From Dermanyssus gallinae (lineage: Eukaryota; Arthropoda; Arachnida; Mesostigmata; Dermanyssidae): a DNA stretch of 64,000 bases. The translations under genes were made by a program, and so were the position numbers. Location of the stretch: the NCBI GenBank assembly GCA_003439945.1, contig QVRM01005375.1, positions 1,240,001-1,304,000 of the forward strand, read 5' to 3'. The notes below the pieces were generated by a model. It was not told the DNA's origin. It saw only the letters and a program-made list of their open reading frames with translations, and made no database searches. Below, piece after piece: positions 23,523 to 34,412 of the stretch (its first letter is position 1; the number at the start of each line of letters is the position of its first letter).

Positions 23523-24524
23523 CGTCACCGCCGCGTGTGTGGCAGATTTCCGTTTTGCTGGCCACGTTGTTGTGTCAGTTGTTCGCATCCAGTGTCCTGT
23601 TCATCCACAGTTTGTGAAATTTGCGACGCAGCCAACCTTTCTTGTCGGTTCTCTCCTCTTGATGGAAGATCTTTTTCTTTTTCTTCTTCTTCGTCTTGAG
23701 TGCTCTTGTTGGCTTCGTTCTGTCAAAACAGTCTTCTTCTTCTCGTTCGCACGGTGACAACTCTGCTCGGCACACAGAAAACGGGTCTACCGCTTTCTCA
23801 CTCCGCCACTCTATCACCCCCGCCCCGGCCCCGACACCTTTCGTTTCCCCCCCCCCCGACTCCTTTCGTTTTGCCTCTCCCCCCCCTCCCCACCACACAG
23901 TAAAGAAAGTGACGTTAACCAACGTCGGGTCCGTTATTAAAATTAAAGCCCACAGCCCAACCCTGGTTTTCGTTAGCACAGTGGCGAAGTCGGCCACTCG
24001 CTTTGCGGAAGTGAGGCTGCTCCGTTCTAGGTTCTTGATGGTGGGGATGATGGTAGTGGCTTCGGCTTCGCCGAGGAGCCGGCGCCTCGGCGCGTCCGGT
24101 GTCCTTCCAATTTCGCAGGCTTTTGCGCCTTTCGCTCGTTTCGTCGTATAGCCCCTTCTAGTTCTTCTTTTTCTCGAGATTGCCTTCCACCACACTCACT
24201 CTCTACTGCAAAAGCTTCACATAGGCCCCAACTGACAGCAGCTACACGACGCAGCAGATTCTGCCACAGCGAATTGCTGTCGCAGCTCTAGCTTCTTTTC
24301 GACAAGGTTCAGCATTAGCTGTCCTTAGCAGCAACAGCAGTATAAAGCTTGCTGCACAGGGCAGTGGCATTCATCATTATAAACTTCATTCACCAACTCA
24401 TTCACATATCAGATATGAGCAAGTCCGGTCATTTTCCCGGTCACCCGCTTAATAATAAGGTAACTGATACTACTTTTGAATCAAGCCGACTTTGCAGGAG
24501 CCTTGCTTCAGGGAACATATATAT

Positions 24525-24572
24525 AATTCAATTCAATTCAGCATTTATTTCACCACAAAATTGGTAGACAGA
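24525..24572 (-). mobile_element. LINE 3' tail on the minus strand
   Basis: Read on the minus strand, this gives TGAAATAAATGC followed by three GAATT pentamers, mirroring the AATAAA plus AATTC end of the element at 22.4 kb. It appears to be the extreme 3' end of a heavily truncated insertion, possibly followed by a (TA)n run at 24518-24524. No coding part is visible upstream on the minus strand. Confidence 0.45.
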
Positions 24573-26160
24573 ACATATATATATAACAAGTGATGTCGAG
24601 ATCGCAACCAAACCAACGGAGAGTTCTCTAGCTGCGCGGTCGTTCAAGCATTCTATCGTCTCTCATATGCTCCGTAAAGCAGGCGACATTGCAAAATCTG
24701 CTATTCATTAGAAGTGCTAGGAGCAAATGCCATCCTGGCACATCCTTTTACTATAACATCACAGCTCTAATTTCACATAAATCCCATACTGCACGTGTAC
24801 AACACGTTTTCTTAATGGCGTACACAATCTAATGAACTCAAGTAACGAGTGCATGCAGTTGACTGCAGATATATCGCGCTAGCTTAGTTGATCACTCAAT
24901 TCAATATATGAGCACGAATAACGACAAAAGGGATTCGTTGCAAAGACGAAGCAACCTCGTGCTCCTCCCAGATCGGCGAGATTCGACGAGCAGCACGTCA
25001 CATTGTTCCGTCAATGGCGTATCGATCTGCTTTGATTACACCACATAAGATCTGCTAAGCAAACTAGCATCTGACGCCAGCTGACGGCCAGGTACGTGGC
25101 TGCACGGCGAGGCATTACGCGGCTTTTATGCTCGCTTTCCCGTGCACGGATCCTGCATTAGCATCGGAGTGGCTCGATTAACAAAACAAGATTGGCGGAC
25201 ATGATGGCAAAATAATTAACCTCCTAATTACCAAACTTTATCATCAGTTTTGGCATCAACTCTGTCGTCATCGCCATTATAAATATCGTTATAAATACCC
25301 CTCTTCCTACGGCTACTATCCTACCAGGTATCTTTTCTTGCTATACCGCCCGCCGTATGTTACAATCGAGTGCAAGTGAGTAACCGACAAAAGCTGCAAA
25401 GGATTGCTAGTAGACCCTGACCGAGCAGCTTGAAATGACAGTCGAGCCCGGTGGCGTGGTGGGTGCATTGACCGGAGGAGACAAATAGGTGCGCGGGTTC
25501 GAGCCCCCACCGTGGCACATTTGTATTTATTAGGCACACAAATGTTTGTCGATCGACCATTGGGAATAAAGTCCCAACTCTAGGTTCCGTGTGCATGCAT
25601 GATACAGAATATTTCGACTTGAGCACTCAATCTGCAGGACGAGCCCCGTGAAGCATGCCCAACAATAATATGGGACGACGAAAATGTGGAACGTGTGAGT
25701 GCTGCAATTGACGAATCGAAGATCCTATCACCTCAGACTCACCAAAACACCTTCTTAATGGCTGTCTCATGGTTCGTCACAGGACGAAACAGAGGCGACG
25801 GTCTTTTCTGATAGAATTCAACGAGAGCTAGTCTTCTTAATTCCCGAGCTAATATAATTATGAATAGCACACCCTAATCATTAATTTACCTGAATGGGTT
25901 GGCAAAATGCAGTACAACTAAGCAAGTATAAAATTGCATTTCCTCTAAAGTGTATTACACCTACTTATCTAGATGTCATGTTGACTTTCGAGCACTAATT
26001 TAGCATCTAGATGTTTTCGAAGCGTATGAAAAGCATTTGTTTCTTCTTCATAGCAGTTTCGGTGTATTGAACGCAAAAGCAAAGCCAATAAATACGCCAG
26101 GCTGCGGAACGTGTCGGTTGGAATAAACGCCTATATGCTAACCAGCTGGCACTAGTTACA
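24573..26160. other. AT-richer sequence flanking a SINE
   Basis: Apart from the SINE copy at 25.44 kb, I see only short frames and unique sequence here. Confidence 0.45.
25441..25530 (+). mobile_element. tRNA-derived SINE, second copy
   Basis: It shares GTCGAGCCCGGTGGCGTGGT, then ACCGGAGGAGACA.ATAGGTG, a box-B-like GGTTCGAGCCC (25496-25506) and TTTGTATTTAT with the element at 6.39 kb. The box-A-like TGGCGTGGTGG is at 25452-25462. It lacks a stretch of about ten bases present between the boxes in the 6.4 kb copy, and after TTTGTATTTAT the two diverge completely, so this copy has a different or decayed tail. The overlapping minus-strand frames that read ARTRAPI are translations of the SINE, not genes. 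Confidence 0.75.
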
Positions 26161-26673
26161 CGTTATCCACCCCAGTGGAAGCATGCCGACCCTCGGACCA
26201 TCACAGTTGTCCGTCGTTCGATCATCAAATCCTGCAACATCTGCCCTGCCTTCGTTTCACGGTGACCGGCCGGCTGGTTGGCTCTCGTTCCACCACTAAC
26301 TGCTAGCAGCAGCATCGTCATCATCGCTACCATTAGAGTCGCCACCCCATGTCCGGCTGGCTACCCCACGGAACGTGCGTCAAAAGCGGCATGGGCAGCG
26401 GCAGCAGCAGCAACAACAACAACAGCAATAGCAGAAGTAGTCGTCACACTGCCATAGGCGACAACCGCTTCTGATACGCAAGAATCTCCGTCGTCTCCTT
26501 TTTGCCATCTGTCGTCGTCGTCGACAACAGCAGCAGCGGTAGGCCAACGGTAGGCTAGCAGAAGCCATAGTTGCTTCTTCTTCTGTTGATCCCCCGACCA
26601 TCTCTTCTATTCTTAGTTCTGTCTTGCCTTGCTACCTCGGACTCGGCTGAAGTAGCTGCTAGATGCTGCACCG

Positions 26674-26714
26674 TATCTCTTCCTCTCTCTCTCTATTTCT
26701 CTCTCTCTCTCTCC
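26674..26714. repeat. (CT)n tract
   Basis: An interrupted CT run of about 40 bases. Confidence 0.9.
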
Positions 26715-27049
26715 CCGTCTGACTTTCGTGTACGTGCTTTTTATTCTCTCCCTCACTCATCTCAGGCATTATCGCTCTTTCTTACTCCTGCTCCTAAAAA
26801 AAACCTCCTGCTCCTACTACCACTACTACAACTACTACTACAAGAAGCATAACAAATGTCGTGGCTGGTCACTCAGCATTCGCTGGATGCACCGACAACA
26901 GCGCAGGCCGTGTTCGTCTTGGCCACACCACACCATCCAAGCTACTACAACTACTACATCCAGCTCTGCGACGGGGGGCAGCCAACTAGCGAACTAACAT
27001 CAAAAAGAAGAAGAAGAAGAAGGAACGGCTACGACTGGCGTCGCCAGCA

Positions 27050-27102
27050 GGCCGAGCAGAAGGTCCAAGCAGGCACGGCCGAGCAGAAGGTCCAAGCAGG
27101 CA
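27050..27102. repeat. Two-copy 26-27-bp tandem repeat
   Basis: The 26-base unit beginning GGCCGAGCAGAAGGTCCAAG occurs at 27050-27075 and again, exactly, at 27077-27102, with one C between. A third, partial start (GGCCGA) follows. Confidence 0.9.
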
Positions 27103-28097
27103 GGCCGATAGGCAGACAGACTAACCGCTCTGCGGCAAGCCGGCACCCATCCAGGACACCCAACACTCGCGGCGGTAACAACGTCATACGCCTCGACGTG
27201 CCTCTCATTCGCTGTCCCGTTTTCAGGCCGAAGCGGTCCTCCAGAAGCAGCAGCAGCATAACAGACAGTCCTGCGTCCATCCGTCCTTCTGTCCGTCCGT
27301 CATTCAGTCGGTCGGTCGGTAGGTGGGTCAGTCGTATGTGATGATAATGGTTGTTGGCCAACCACCACCACCACCGGCACCATCACGGCCACGGACAGCA
27401 GGACAAGTGTTGACCAGCGAACGCCCCGCCCTGATCGCCTTATCGCTGCTCGACACTAAACCTTGCCGGCCACAAGCAAACGATGCATACGTCACAACAC
27501 GCAGGCACCAGGCCGACACGCAAGCACACTACTGCTTCTACTACTAACAACTACTACTACTACTACTATTGCTACTGCTATTGCATGTCGTCCCCGCCGT
27601 CATGTGGCCCCGATCCGGACACGTCCTGCATACACGGCTGACACGAGACGTAAGGCAATTTGCCTCCTAGATCGTGATCGCGTATCATGGCCGGCTACCC
27701 TACACCGTGTTTTTTGCTAATCCGATATCTTGACGTTACCTTGGCGGCGTCGACAACAATCGAATTACCGAGCCAGTGGAAATATGCTGCTTAGCATAGA
27801 AACGACAACAAAGCAACAAAGCAAAAAACAACAACACTGGCGTTGATGTGTGCCAACGTCATAAACTGCCTGCCCTGCCTAACAATGGTTACGGTGGTCT
27901 CGCAAAACATTTCATAACAACATCAACGCTTTCAACCGAAATTGGCTCTGGTCCATGTCCGCGGACAATGGGAACACTGCCTTACTGAATTACAACCAAG
28001 CAGCTACTTGAGGAGTAGCTTAGACGAGCCAAACTACAATGGTCTGGCCTAAAGCAGCTATGATGCCACACGTATAATCATACTTTCATGTATGTAT

Positions 28098-28176
28098 ATA
28101 TATATATATTTATACATAGCAAAGTTATATAAATAAACCGTTAGTCAAAAAAAATAGAAATATATATATATATATA
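28098..28176. repeat. Two short (TA)n runs
   Basis: Runs at about 28096-28110 and 28161-28176, separated by unique AT-rich sequence that includes an A8 run. Confidence 0.85.
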
Positions 28177-28264
28177 AGCTTGTGCGTGGTCGAACGTCAT
28201 GCTCATACGCTCTGTATTGACAAAATTTGCGTTGCGTCACTCACATATTCATGTACAGCCAAAA

Positions 28265-28311
28265 GGGAGAAAGAGAAAGAGAGATAGAGCGAGCGAGAGA
28301 GAGAGAGAGAG
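28265..28311. repeat. (GA)n tract with GC end
   Basis: An interrupted GA run ending in a GCGCGCGC stretch (28313-28320), a possible Z-DNA-forming alternation. Confidence 0.85.
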
Positions 28312-28566
28312 GGCGCGCGCTTGCCAGGGAACGGGGGTTGCAGGAAGATAGATCGGATACATGCAGTGCATGAGTAACTCGCGCGGCAGGCGCGTAGCAC
28401 GCGAGTGCGTGGCGTTTTTGCCTAGGCAAGCCAGACACTAGACGAGAACCGACCTAGGCGGCGCGGCTGCTTGCTTGTGTTTGCCCAGCCCGCTGAACGT
28501 TTCGGCTCCCGAAGACCGCTGTGTCGACCTAGCATTGCAAACGGCACACCAGTCCGCCGCCACCAT

Positions 28567-28626
28567 CAACAACAACAATAACAACAACAACAACGACCAC
28601 GACCACAACGGCGACGACAACGACGA
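28567..28626. repeat. (AAC)n and (GAC)n triplets
   Basis: AAC units with AAT interruptions followed by GAC triplets, giving Asn- and Asp-rich translations. Confidence 0.85.
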
Positions 28627-28904
28627 CTTCCGGCGACAAGTAAGCCTGCCTGGCGGCTGCAGCCCGCTACGGTTTGACCGTCCGTCCGTCCGTTCGTCGC
28701 TGACTTCGTCCATAGAAGGCTCACTCGCTTCCGCAGAAGGAACTCGGCGGACCCCCGACTCTCTCTCGCTCTCTCTGTTCGTCCTCTTTAGGCTAATGAC
28801 TCGTAGCCTCGAGCGGTGGCGAGTGGTGGTGAAAACGTCAGCGCTAGTTGGCTGGCAGGCCCTATTCGCTTCATGAATTCACATTCATTCATTCCTCCGT
28901 CCCT

Positions 28905-28928
28905 GCCTCCCTCCCTCCCTCCCTCCCT
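28905..28928. repeat. (CCCT)n tetranucleotide repeat
   Basis: Six CCCT/CTCC units, perfect or nearly so. Confidence 0.9.
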
Positions 28929-29299
28929 ACATAGTCTCCATCATGCAGGCATGTTGACTCATATTCTCTTTCAGGATGAACTGAGGCCACCCGATACACG
29001 TGCACTTATACGCGCACGCACATATCCGCGCACACGTGAATACGAAGGAGCGCACAGAAACGGGCCAGCGTAGAGACGTTTTTCAACCGAGACGAACGCT
29101 TAGCCAATCGACCGTTCGGACAAAACGCTTCAACACACGCTCTCTTTCCTTTCCGTCGTGTCAACGACTTCGACTAACACCTTCCAGCATCACTGTCCAT
29201 GATTCGACATCAGCAGGCGCTGCATTCGCTTTTTAAGAAGCAAGCGTCGCTTTGCAAAACCGATGCCCGTGTCAATACATAAGCATCGTTTCAGCTTAT

Positions 29300-30080
29300 C
29301 GATGCAGCTTACCAATGTGCACAAATGCTATACATGCAAGGTCTAGCATCGAAAGCAGAAGAACGTAGTCGTACGAGAATTGTACGCAAAAATATCGTTC
29401 TGGCTCGATCGACGTGGAACAAACAACAACGGTTACCAAATGAGTTGTGAGAATTAGAGATTCATAATAAACCGAACGTCATTAAAAATGCTCTTATAGT
29501 TGAGAGCTTAAGCAATCCAACGTCGGCAGTTATACTGCCACTCTGGCGTTAAAATGAACAAATTGGGCATTAGAGCGGTAGCAATGCTCAAGTGACGCTC
29601 CAAGGTGAAATGTGCCGTATTTAGCGTTATGCCAGCACGCGGCGATTGCGCAACATGCTCAAGGCCTCCGGCCATAAGGGATTTTGTTTCGACATTCGGC
29701 AAGTGACCGTCCCTACAAAAAGATGGAAAGATGGAGTTGTTGCTCCTGGTAGATCCGAGTGCCTTAAAGTAACTGATGAGCGACAGAAGTAGTATACGCC
29801 AAGGATACACTTTTTTTCTACGTATACTGCCATGGAGCTTTAGAACTGCTTTAACGCCTAGAACAAATTACCGTTCAAAATAAGTAAACACATTACATTT
29901 TACGAAGTAAGACTTAAAAGTCCTTACAAAGACCATTCAACTAGAGAAGCAACCTATATCGATAATACGCGAGGCTATAAGGAATAGCCTAATGAGAGAA
30001 AAGAGTTATCACCTATACAGTGCTTGTGGCAGAAACAATACTGTGTAGCACTTTCTTCAAAGTATATCCTATCATTCATA
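29300..30080. other. AT-rich sequence with one repeat-free minus frame
   Basis: A minus-strand frame at 29810-29508 (100 codons) contains LPNVETKSLMAGGLEHVA and TLERHLSIATALMPNLF, free of simple repeats. I do not recognise it. Given its position before a LINE fragment it might be retroelement debris. The rest is unique AT-rich DNA. Confidence 0.3.
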
Positions 30081-30256
30081 GTATGTCGATATTAAACCTG
30101 ACATTGTCCTCGGAGATGACTTGTGCTGCAGAATTGATGATGGAGCAAGCGATGATAAAGGCGACGTGCTAATTCAGTTGATGGAAAACGTGGGTCTGTG
30201 CTGTACCAAGGCACGTGACGAGTCTACGTATATATAATTCTTAACGGATGTAGCAT

Positions 30257-30309
30257 CATCGACCTGTTGTTTAGCAACCGTGTTCGGCATCGACCTGTTG
30301 TTTAGCAAC
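30257..30309. repeat. 22-bp direct repeat inside LINE fragment
   Basis: CATCGACCTGTTGTTTAGCA plus AC occurs exactly at 30257-30278 and 30288-30309, separated by nine bases. Confidence 0.95.
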
Positions 30310-30861
30310 GGTGAGCTTCGAAACGGAGGATTTTTAATGCCGCTGTAAGGAAGCACCTTCCTTTGCAAAGGGAAACCCGCTTAGCTCATTTCCGGCGAGT
30401 TGATCGGCACTGTCCCACCATGGCGGCAAGTTGACAGATTGATGAGACCCGTCTAAGGGGTGATGTCAGTCCAATGACTCTAGGCCATGGTGTCGATAAT
30501 GACTGTGAGACCATGTGAGAACGAACGATGCGAAGTGCACTTAGGTGTAGGTAGTTCCCACCGTAGCCCGCTCGAACTCTTGCACAAAGCTAAGGATAGA
30601 ACACATCCGCAACTGCGAGCCAGGAGAAGACGCGAAAACTTCAGAGACCCAAAAAACCTATGTTAGGCTCTGCTGCGACCTCCAACTGGACGAAAGTGCG
30701 GTGCTTCGATTGCTTGCAAGGATACCTCTGTCTTTATTGTCTCGTCTCAGTGGAAAAGGAACTCACTCATTTGACATTTGACGAACAGATAAAGCGTCAC
30801 CTGACAAATCTTCTGACTGACTCTGATGTGATGGGTCCAATCCGAATCAGTACGACATAAA

Positions 30862-30905
30862 CTCCCCCTTCGGGGCTAACCACTAAGGGTTAAGTCCAGG
30901 TACTA
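30862..30905 (-). repeat. Possible third tail-repeat relative
   Basis: Read on the minus strand, this gives TGGACTTAA, CTTAGTG and GTTAGCCCCGAAGG. It resembles the tail repeat at 6.53 and 32.46 kb (TGGACGTTAA, CTTGGCTGAGA, GTTAGCCCCGAA); the last 12 bases are identical to the 6.5 kb copy. The middle differs by small indels, so it may be a distant relative or a short coincidence. Confidence 0.4.
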
Positions 30906-31732
30906 TGGACATTTCTGAGAAGAAAGCTCTGAGCCCCCGAACAGGATTATTATTATGACCACTAGAGTCGATCCATACGACGACTAATGTAGCTTGGACC
31001 AATATGGTAGCTGAATTAAGAATATTGAAGGTGTGTTCACATAAATTACAAGACGCTAGCATAACGAATTATACTATACAAATCAAGACAAACTCTTGTT
31101 TCAGGGATCGCTCACAATACGTTTGGAGATCGCTTGGCATAGGTATGCTAGCTCTCGCCCACTAACAATACTTGCGCCTATCCAAGATAAGCTTGTACGC
31201 CGCAAGCATGCGTTCTTGCAGATACTCGTACATCTACTATATAGAGTACTAACCAAGCAAGAAGCTCGCACGGAGGAAGGACAGGCTTCGACTCTAATAG
31301 CTTCCCTCACGTGTTCCCTCTCTTAGGCAAGCCTCTCTTTGTTTCATCGCCTTGCTTTGCCTCTCAAGCTCTCTCAACATATATTTACCAGCCCCCATCC
31401 TAGTTCCTAGTTCCTGCGCGTGGAAATAGTCACTTCGTCGGGCCAAGCGCTGACTCGGCAAACGTGGCATGGCTACTTCGAAGCACGGCTTGTCCTAAAG
31501 TTTTCCCGCATAGATTCTCCCTTCTGCTCGTAATAAGAGTCCATAAATTCTACGTCATCTCATTTCTTAGCCTCGGCGGTTGTTCGTACCTCTAACCTCA
31601 GCCAATCTCAGCCACCTTAAATATCGCTCCTCAATTTTGCCAACCCTCCGTCCTTCGGCTTCGCCGCTGTCGGTGTCGCCTAATACCCTCACCCGGGCTA
31701 GCGTTAAGTAACCTGGCTCCTTCTAAGCTAAA

Positions 31733-31734
<2 letters not shown>

Positions 31735-31763
<29 letters not shown>
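31735..31763. repeat. (TA)n microsatellite
   Basis: A TA run of about 28 bases. Confidence 0.95.
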
Positions 31764-31768
<5 letters not shown>

Positions 31769-32072
31769 CGTATATCGCATCTATTATATCCACCGCACAC
31801 TTATTTCTTCTTGAAAAATAGGATGAGATCTCGCGACAACAAGAATCGTTGGTCCAATTACCGATGTATGCGGAAAAGCTAATAGAGCTAAGTGGCGCTG
31901 CAACGCTACAGGTTCTGCAACGCTGATCATATAAGAGCAATATTCATTGGAACAGGCATAATTCCCATCACAGCTATTACATAACCCACAAACCGGCGCT
32001 AAGCCTGCCATCTCCACGCGCCCACGTGCAGATATTTATTTACTCATCTGGCGTCGGACCACAATTTTACCC

Positions 32073-32162
32073 ACTACCTAAGAGTATTCTCATCTTATTT
32101 ATTTCACTCATATTGAGTATGCATATAACATAGATAATTATACAGAACTACCTAAGAGTATT
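32073..32162. repeat. 16-bp direct repeats flanking 58 bp
   Basis: ACTACCTAAGAGTATT occurs exactly twice, 58 bases apart. The intervening AT-rich DNA has no obvious terminal inverted repeats, so it could be a small insertion with a target duplication or half of an old tandem duplication. Confidence 0.8.
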
Positions 32163-32456
32163 AGTACTAGAGTACATGCAGATGTAGTATGAAGACAGGG
32201 ACACGCCTAAACGGCCGATTGTTCTTTCATTTCAGAGAAGCGTGATGACATAACAGTATTTCCTCTGCAGGACCACTAACTCTCCTTTGCCGGCCATGAT
32301 CAGCCCCATCTAACAAATCGTTTTCGAAACAAAAAATATGCAGGTCCTCTTTGCGGTCTGCGTCGACGGATATGTTTCGCATCGTTTAGTCAGCAAGTGA
32401 ACGACTAAAGTTGAATCATTACAAACGTCGTCAGTACATTTCACGTCACAGAACCC

Positions 32457-32504
32457 ATGGACGTTGAATCTTGGCTGAGAGTCAGCCCCGAAATGATTTT
32501 TTTT
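32457..32504 (+). repeat. Dispersed tail repeat, copy 2
   Basis: It matches 6528-6576 with three substitutions and ends in a run of eight T. There is no tRNA-like head upstream, so it may be the end of a 5'-truncated LINE or a truncated SINE. Confidence 0.8.
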
Positions 32505-34217
32505 GTCCATAACACGTGTGTAATTCTAGAAATCTGCTCGGCCGCAGATGAAAATTGTCACGTCCTAATTTGGGCATCGTGAACAATTTGCTTGGCGCGA
32601 GACTTTTTATTGCAAACTCACCAATCCAAAAGACATAGCCAACCAACTTGCCTTCAAATGGACTGGGACCAGACCTAATGTTGCACTAGTGGTTAAAATA
32701 GAATGCGTATTATCTGCACAGAGATACGTATAATCTAATATCATAATTAAGGCTCGTATGCATGCAATAGGTAAAAAGTCCATAAGTAGAAACATAAATA
32801 GACCGCGTTGTTATCTTGTAAGTATAATTTTGACTGGCCAGGCTAAATAAAGGGGAACAGTATCAGGTCCGTTACAAACAGCTGTAGGTTTCCAGCTTAT
32901 CTATTAAAATTCACAAAGTGTGAGGCTCACACAATATGTGTCAGCTATTTGACGCTGATTGAGATTAATTAGTAACAAGGCAGTATGAAGTATATCCGCT
33001 CACCGTCTCTTCTCCCTTTTTGTCTCTCAAGAGTCTTAGTAGTTGTTAATATTTTATGAACTACCACTACTATGAAGCTACCCAAACAAATTGTACTACT
33101 AACAGAACAGCTAATAACAATAACTAGAACATGCCTTGCGTTCTCAAAAACTCAGAAGTGTTCCTATGGTACGATTCAATCGTAGTGGTAGTGGCACAGT
33201 ACAGAAGCTGCAACTACCGTAGTCTCGGAGCTGTTGGAGACTGGCTAGTAGTCAAACTAATAGAGCTGGCGCAGGCAGCCCATTGCAAATATGGCCTAGG
33301 GGTGTAGTGTCGAGTGAATATACCGATAGGCCGGGTCCGGGGGTATACAGCATATGCATGTGGAACGATGCCCGGGGCGCACGGCGCGGCGGGGGAGGGG
33401 GTGCGGAGTGACCCATTATCTTGGCCACAGTGGTGACCACACTCGGTGTAGCAGCAGCGGCGGCAGCGGCAGCAGCAGCAGTCCGAACGAGCAGCTAAGC
33501 TAGGTAGAAGAAGCTGGGATAATGTCGAGACTCCAACGTTAGGGTACGAATGAGGCGCGCGCCGTCAACAGGGGGTTAGTCACGGCTGAACTAACGCTCC
33601 CTTCTCGGTCCATTGAGATGATAGAGCTACAGCGTGCTGCCAAGCCGTGCGACTATTTCGAAATTAATTCCGCCCCCCAATCATACAACAGGCGAGCAGG
33701 TTACGTTAAGGCTAGTAGACACTGCTCGTTGCTCTCTCCATCTGTCTGTCTATCTGTATGTCTGTGTTCGAGGTCGAGGCATACACAGTCTCGGCCACAG
33801 TCGCCCCTCGTCCACCAGTCAGAGGACGTACGTAGCCAAGCCACCGTACATTGCTACGACGACGATGGGGACGAAGACGAAACTCTTCACCAACACTCAA
33901 AGCCACAGACAGGCGTATCGAACGCCGCATAGGTAGACGGCCATACGAATACATGTGTACATAAGTGCAAACACACACTCAGATACAGACCCATACATAC
34001 AGGTATACACACATATACGATTGATGGTCAGCCATCTCGGCCGATCGTGTAGCTGCTACATGTAGCGCCCGACTGTACCGGACCGCAGACTATCACACTC
34101 GACAGCAGTCGCTTATCTGCATAGCCATTATCCGACGTAATTATTAAGACCATAGTTGGAAGCTAAACAGAGTTTGTTATGTAACGTTATCACTCTATCG
34201 GCCTATACTAAACCAAA

Positions 34218-34220
<3 letters not shown>

Positions 34221-34256
<36 letters not shown>
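34221..34256. repeat. (TA)18 microsatellite
   Basis: A perfect run of 36 bases. Confidence 0.95.
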
Positions 34257-34259
<3 letters not shown>

Positions 34260-34324
34260 AATACTATTGGAATGTTATCGAATGCTCCTTTATTTGGAGT
34301 AACTGGGTTACCCATGAAACAAGT

Positions 34325-34412
34325 CCTTGGCATCTGCCTATTATGCGTCGTGCCGGGATCGAACCTACGATTCATTACGTCAGAGACGCAGGACAGTCCC
34401 ATCACACTGTCT
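34325..34412 (-). mobile_element. Possible tRNA-derived SINE fragment
   Basis: On the minus strand, GTAGGTTCGATCCCGGCACG (box-B-like GGTTCGATCCC at 34355-34365) follows GGGACTGTCCTGCGTCTCTG about 25-45 bases upstream. The T-stem does not pair well enough for a functional tRNA gene. It is a different sequence from the SINE at 6.4 and 25.4 kb. Opposite-strand frames (RRAGIEPTIHYV) are translations of it. Confidence 0.4.

Larger units (their letters stand above)
23030..24515. other. CpG-rich block with long antiparallel frames
   Basis: It contains a CAG-rich run (23194-23226), CCGCCT hexamers (23486-23522) and long C runs (23817-23890). The minus frame 24195-23575 (206 codons) and the plus frame 23696-24151 (151 codons) overlap. 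Part of each (about 23905-24150) is free of simple repeats, but neither translation matches a family I know. The CpG density could reflect a promoter region of an unseen gene, which is speculation. Confidence 0.35.
26160..29300. other. GC-rich trinucleotide-repeat block
   Basis: It holds CAG/CAA runs (26399-26425), CT tracts, AAG and CTA runs, a GA tract at 28265-28311, AAC and GAC triplets at 28567-28626 and a CCCT run. The translations are dominated by Ser, Gln, Thr and Arg strings in every frame. No credible gene is seen. Confidence 0.5.
30100..30930 (+). pseudogene. LINE endonuclease fragment with internal duplication
   Basis: From 30100 one frame reads DIVLGDDLCCRIDDG, then GDVLIQLMENVGL, DESTYI, a stop, and later FGIDLLFSNGELRNGGFLMPL. 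This follows the late APE-endonuclease pattern of Jockey-like LINEs: (GDFN)..ID.......L..L....GL......TYI.HNG.S.IDLLF..G. The GDFN motif is degenerate (GDDL). A 22-base segment is duplicated (30257-30278 and 30288-30309) with a 31-base period, which is not a multiple of three. Only the second copy keeps the IDLLFSN frame. Downstream, LELLHKAKDRTHPQLRARRR (30570-30628) resembles the linker before the reverse transcriptase; the transcriptase itself is absent. Several stops are present. Confidence 0.6.
30931..32456. other. Non-coding sequence with one (TA)n array
   Basis: A pyrimidine-rich stretch (31300-31720) without long frames, a (TA)n array at 31735-31763 and AT-rich DNA. A 16-base direct repeat (ACTACCTAAGAGTATT) lies at 32073-32088 and 32147-32162. 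No gene is seen. Confidence 0.5.

Noticed and set aside
23575..24195. 206-codon minus-strand frame
   Set aside because: Much of it is the complement of poly-C and CT-rich DNA (Gly, Glu and Lys strings), and a plus frame covers the same span. Only the middle part is non-repetitive and it matches nothing I know.
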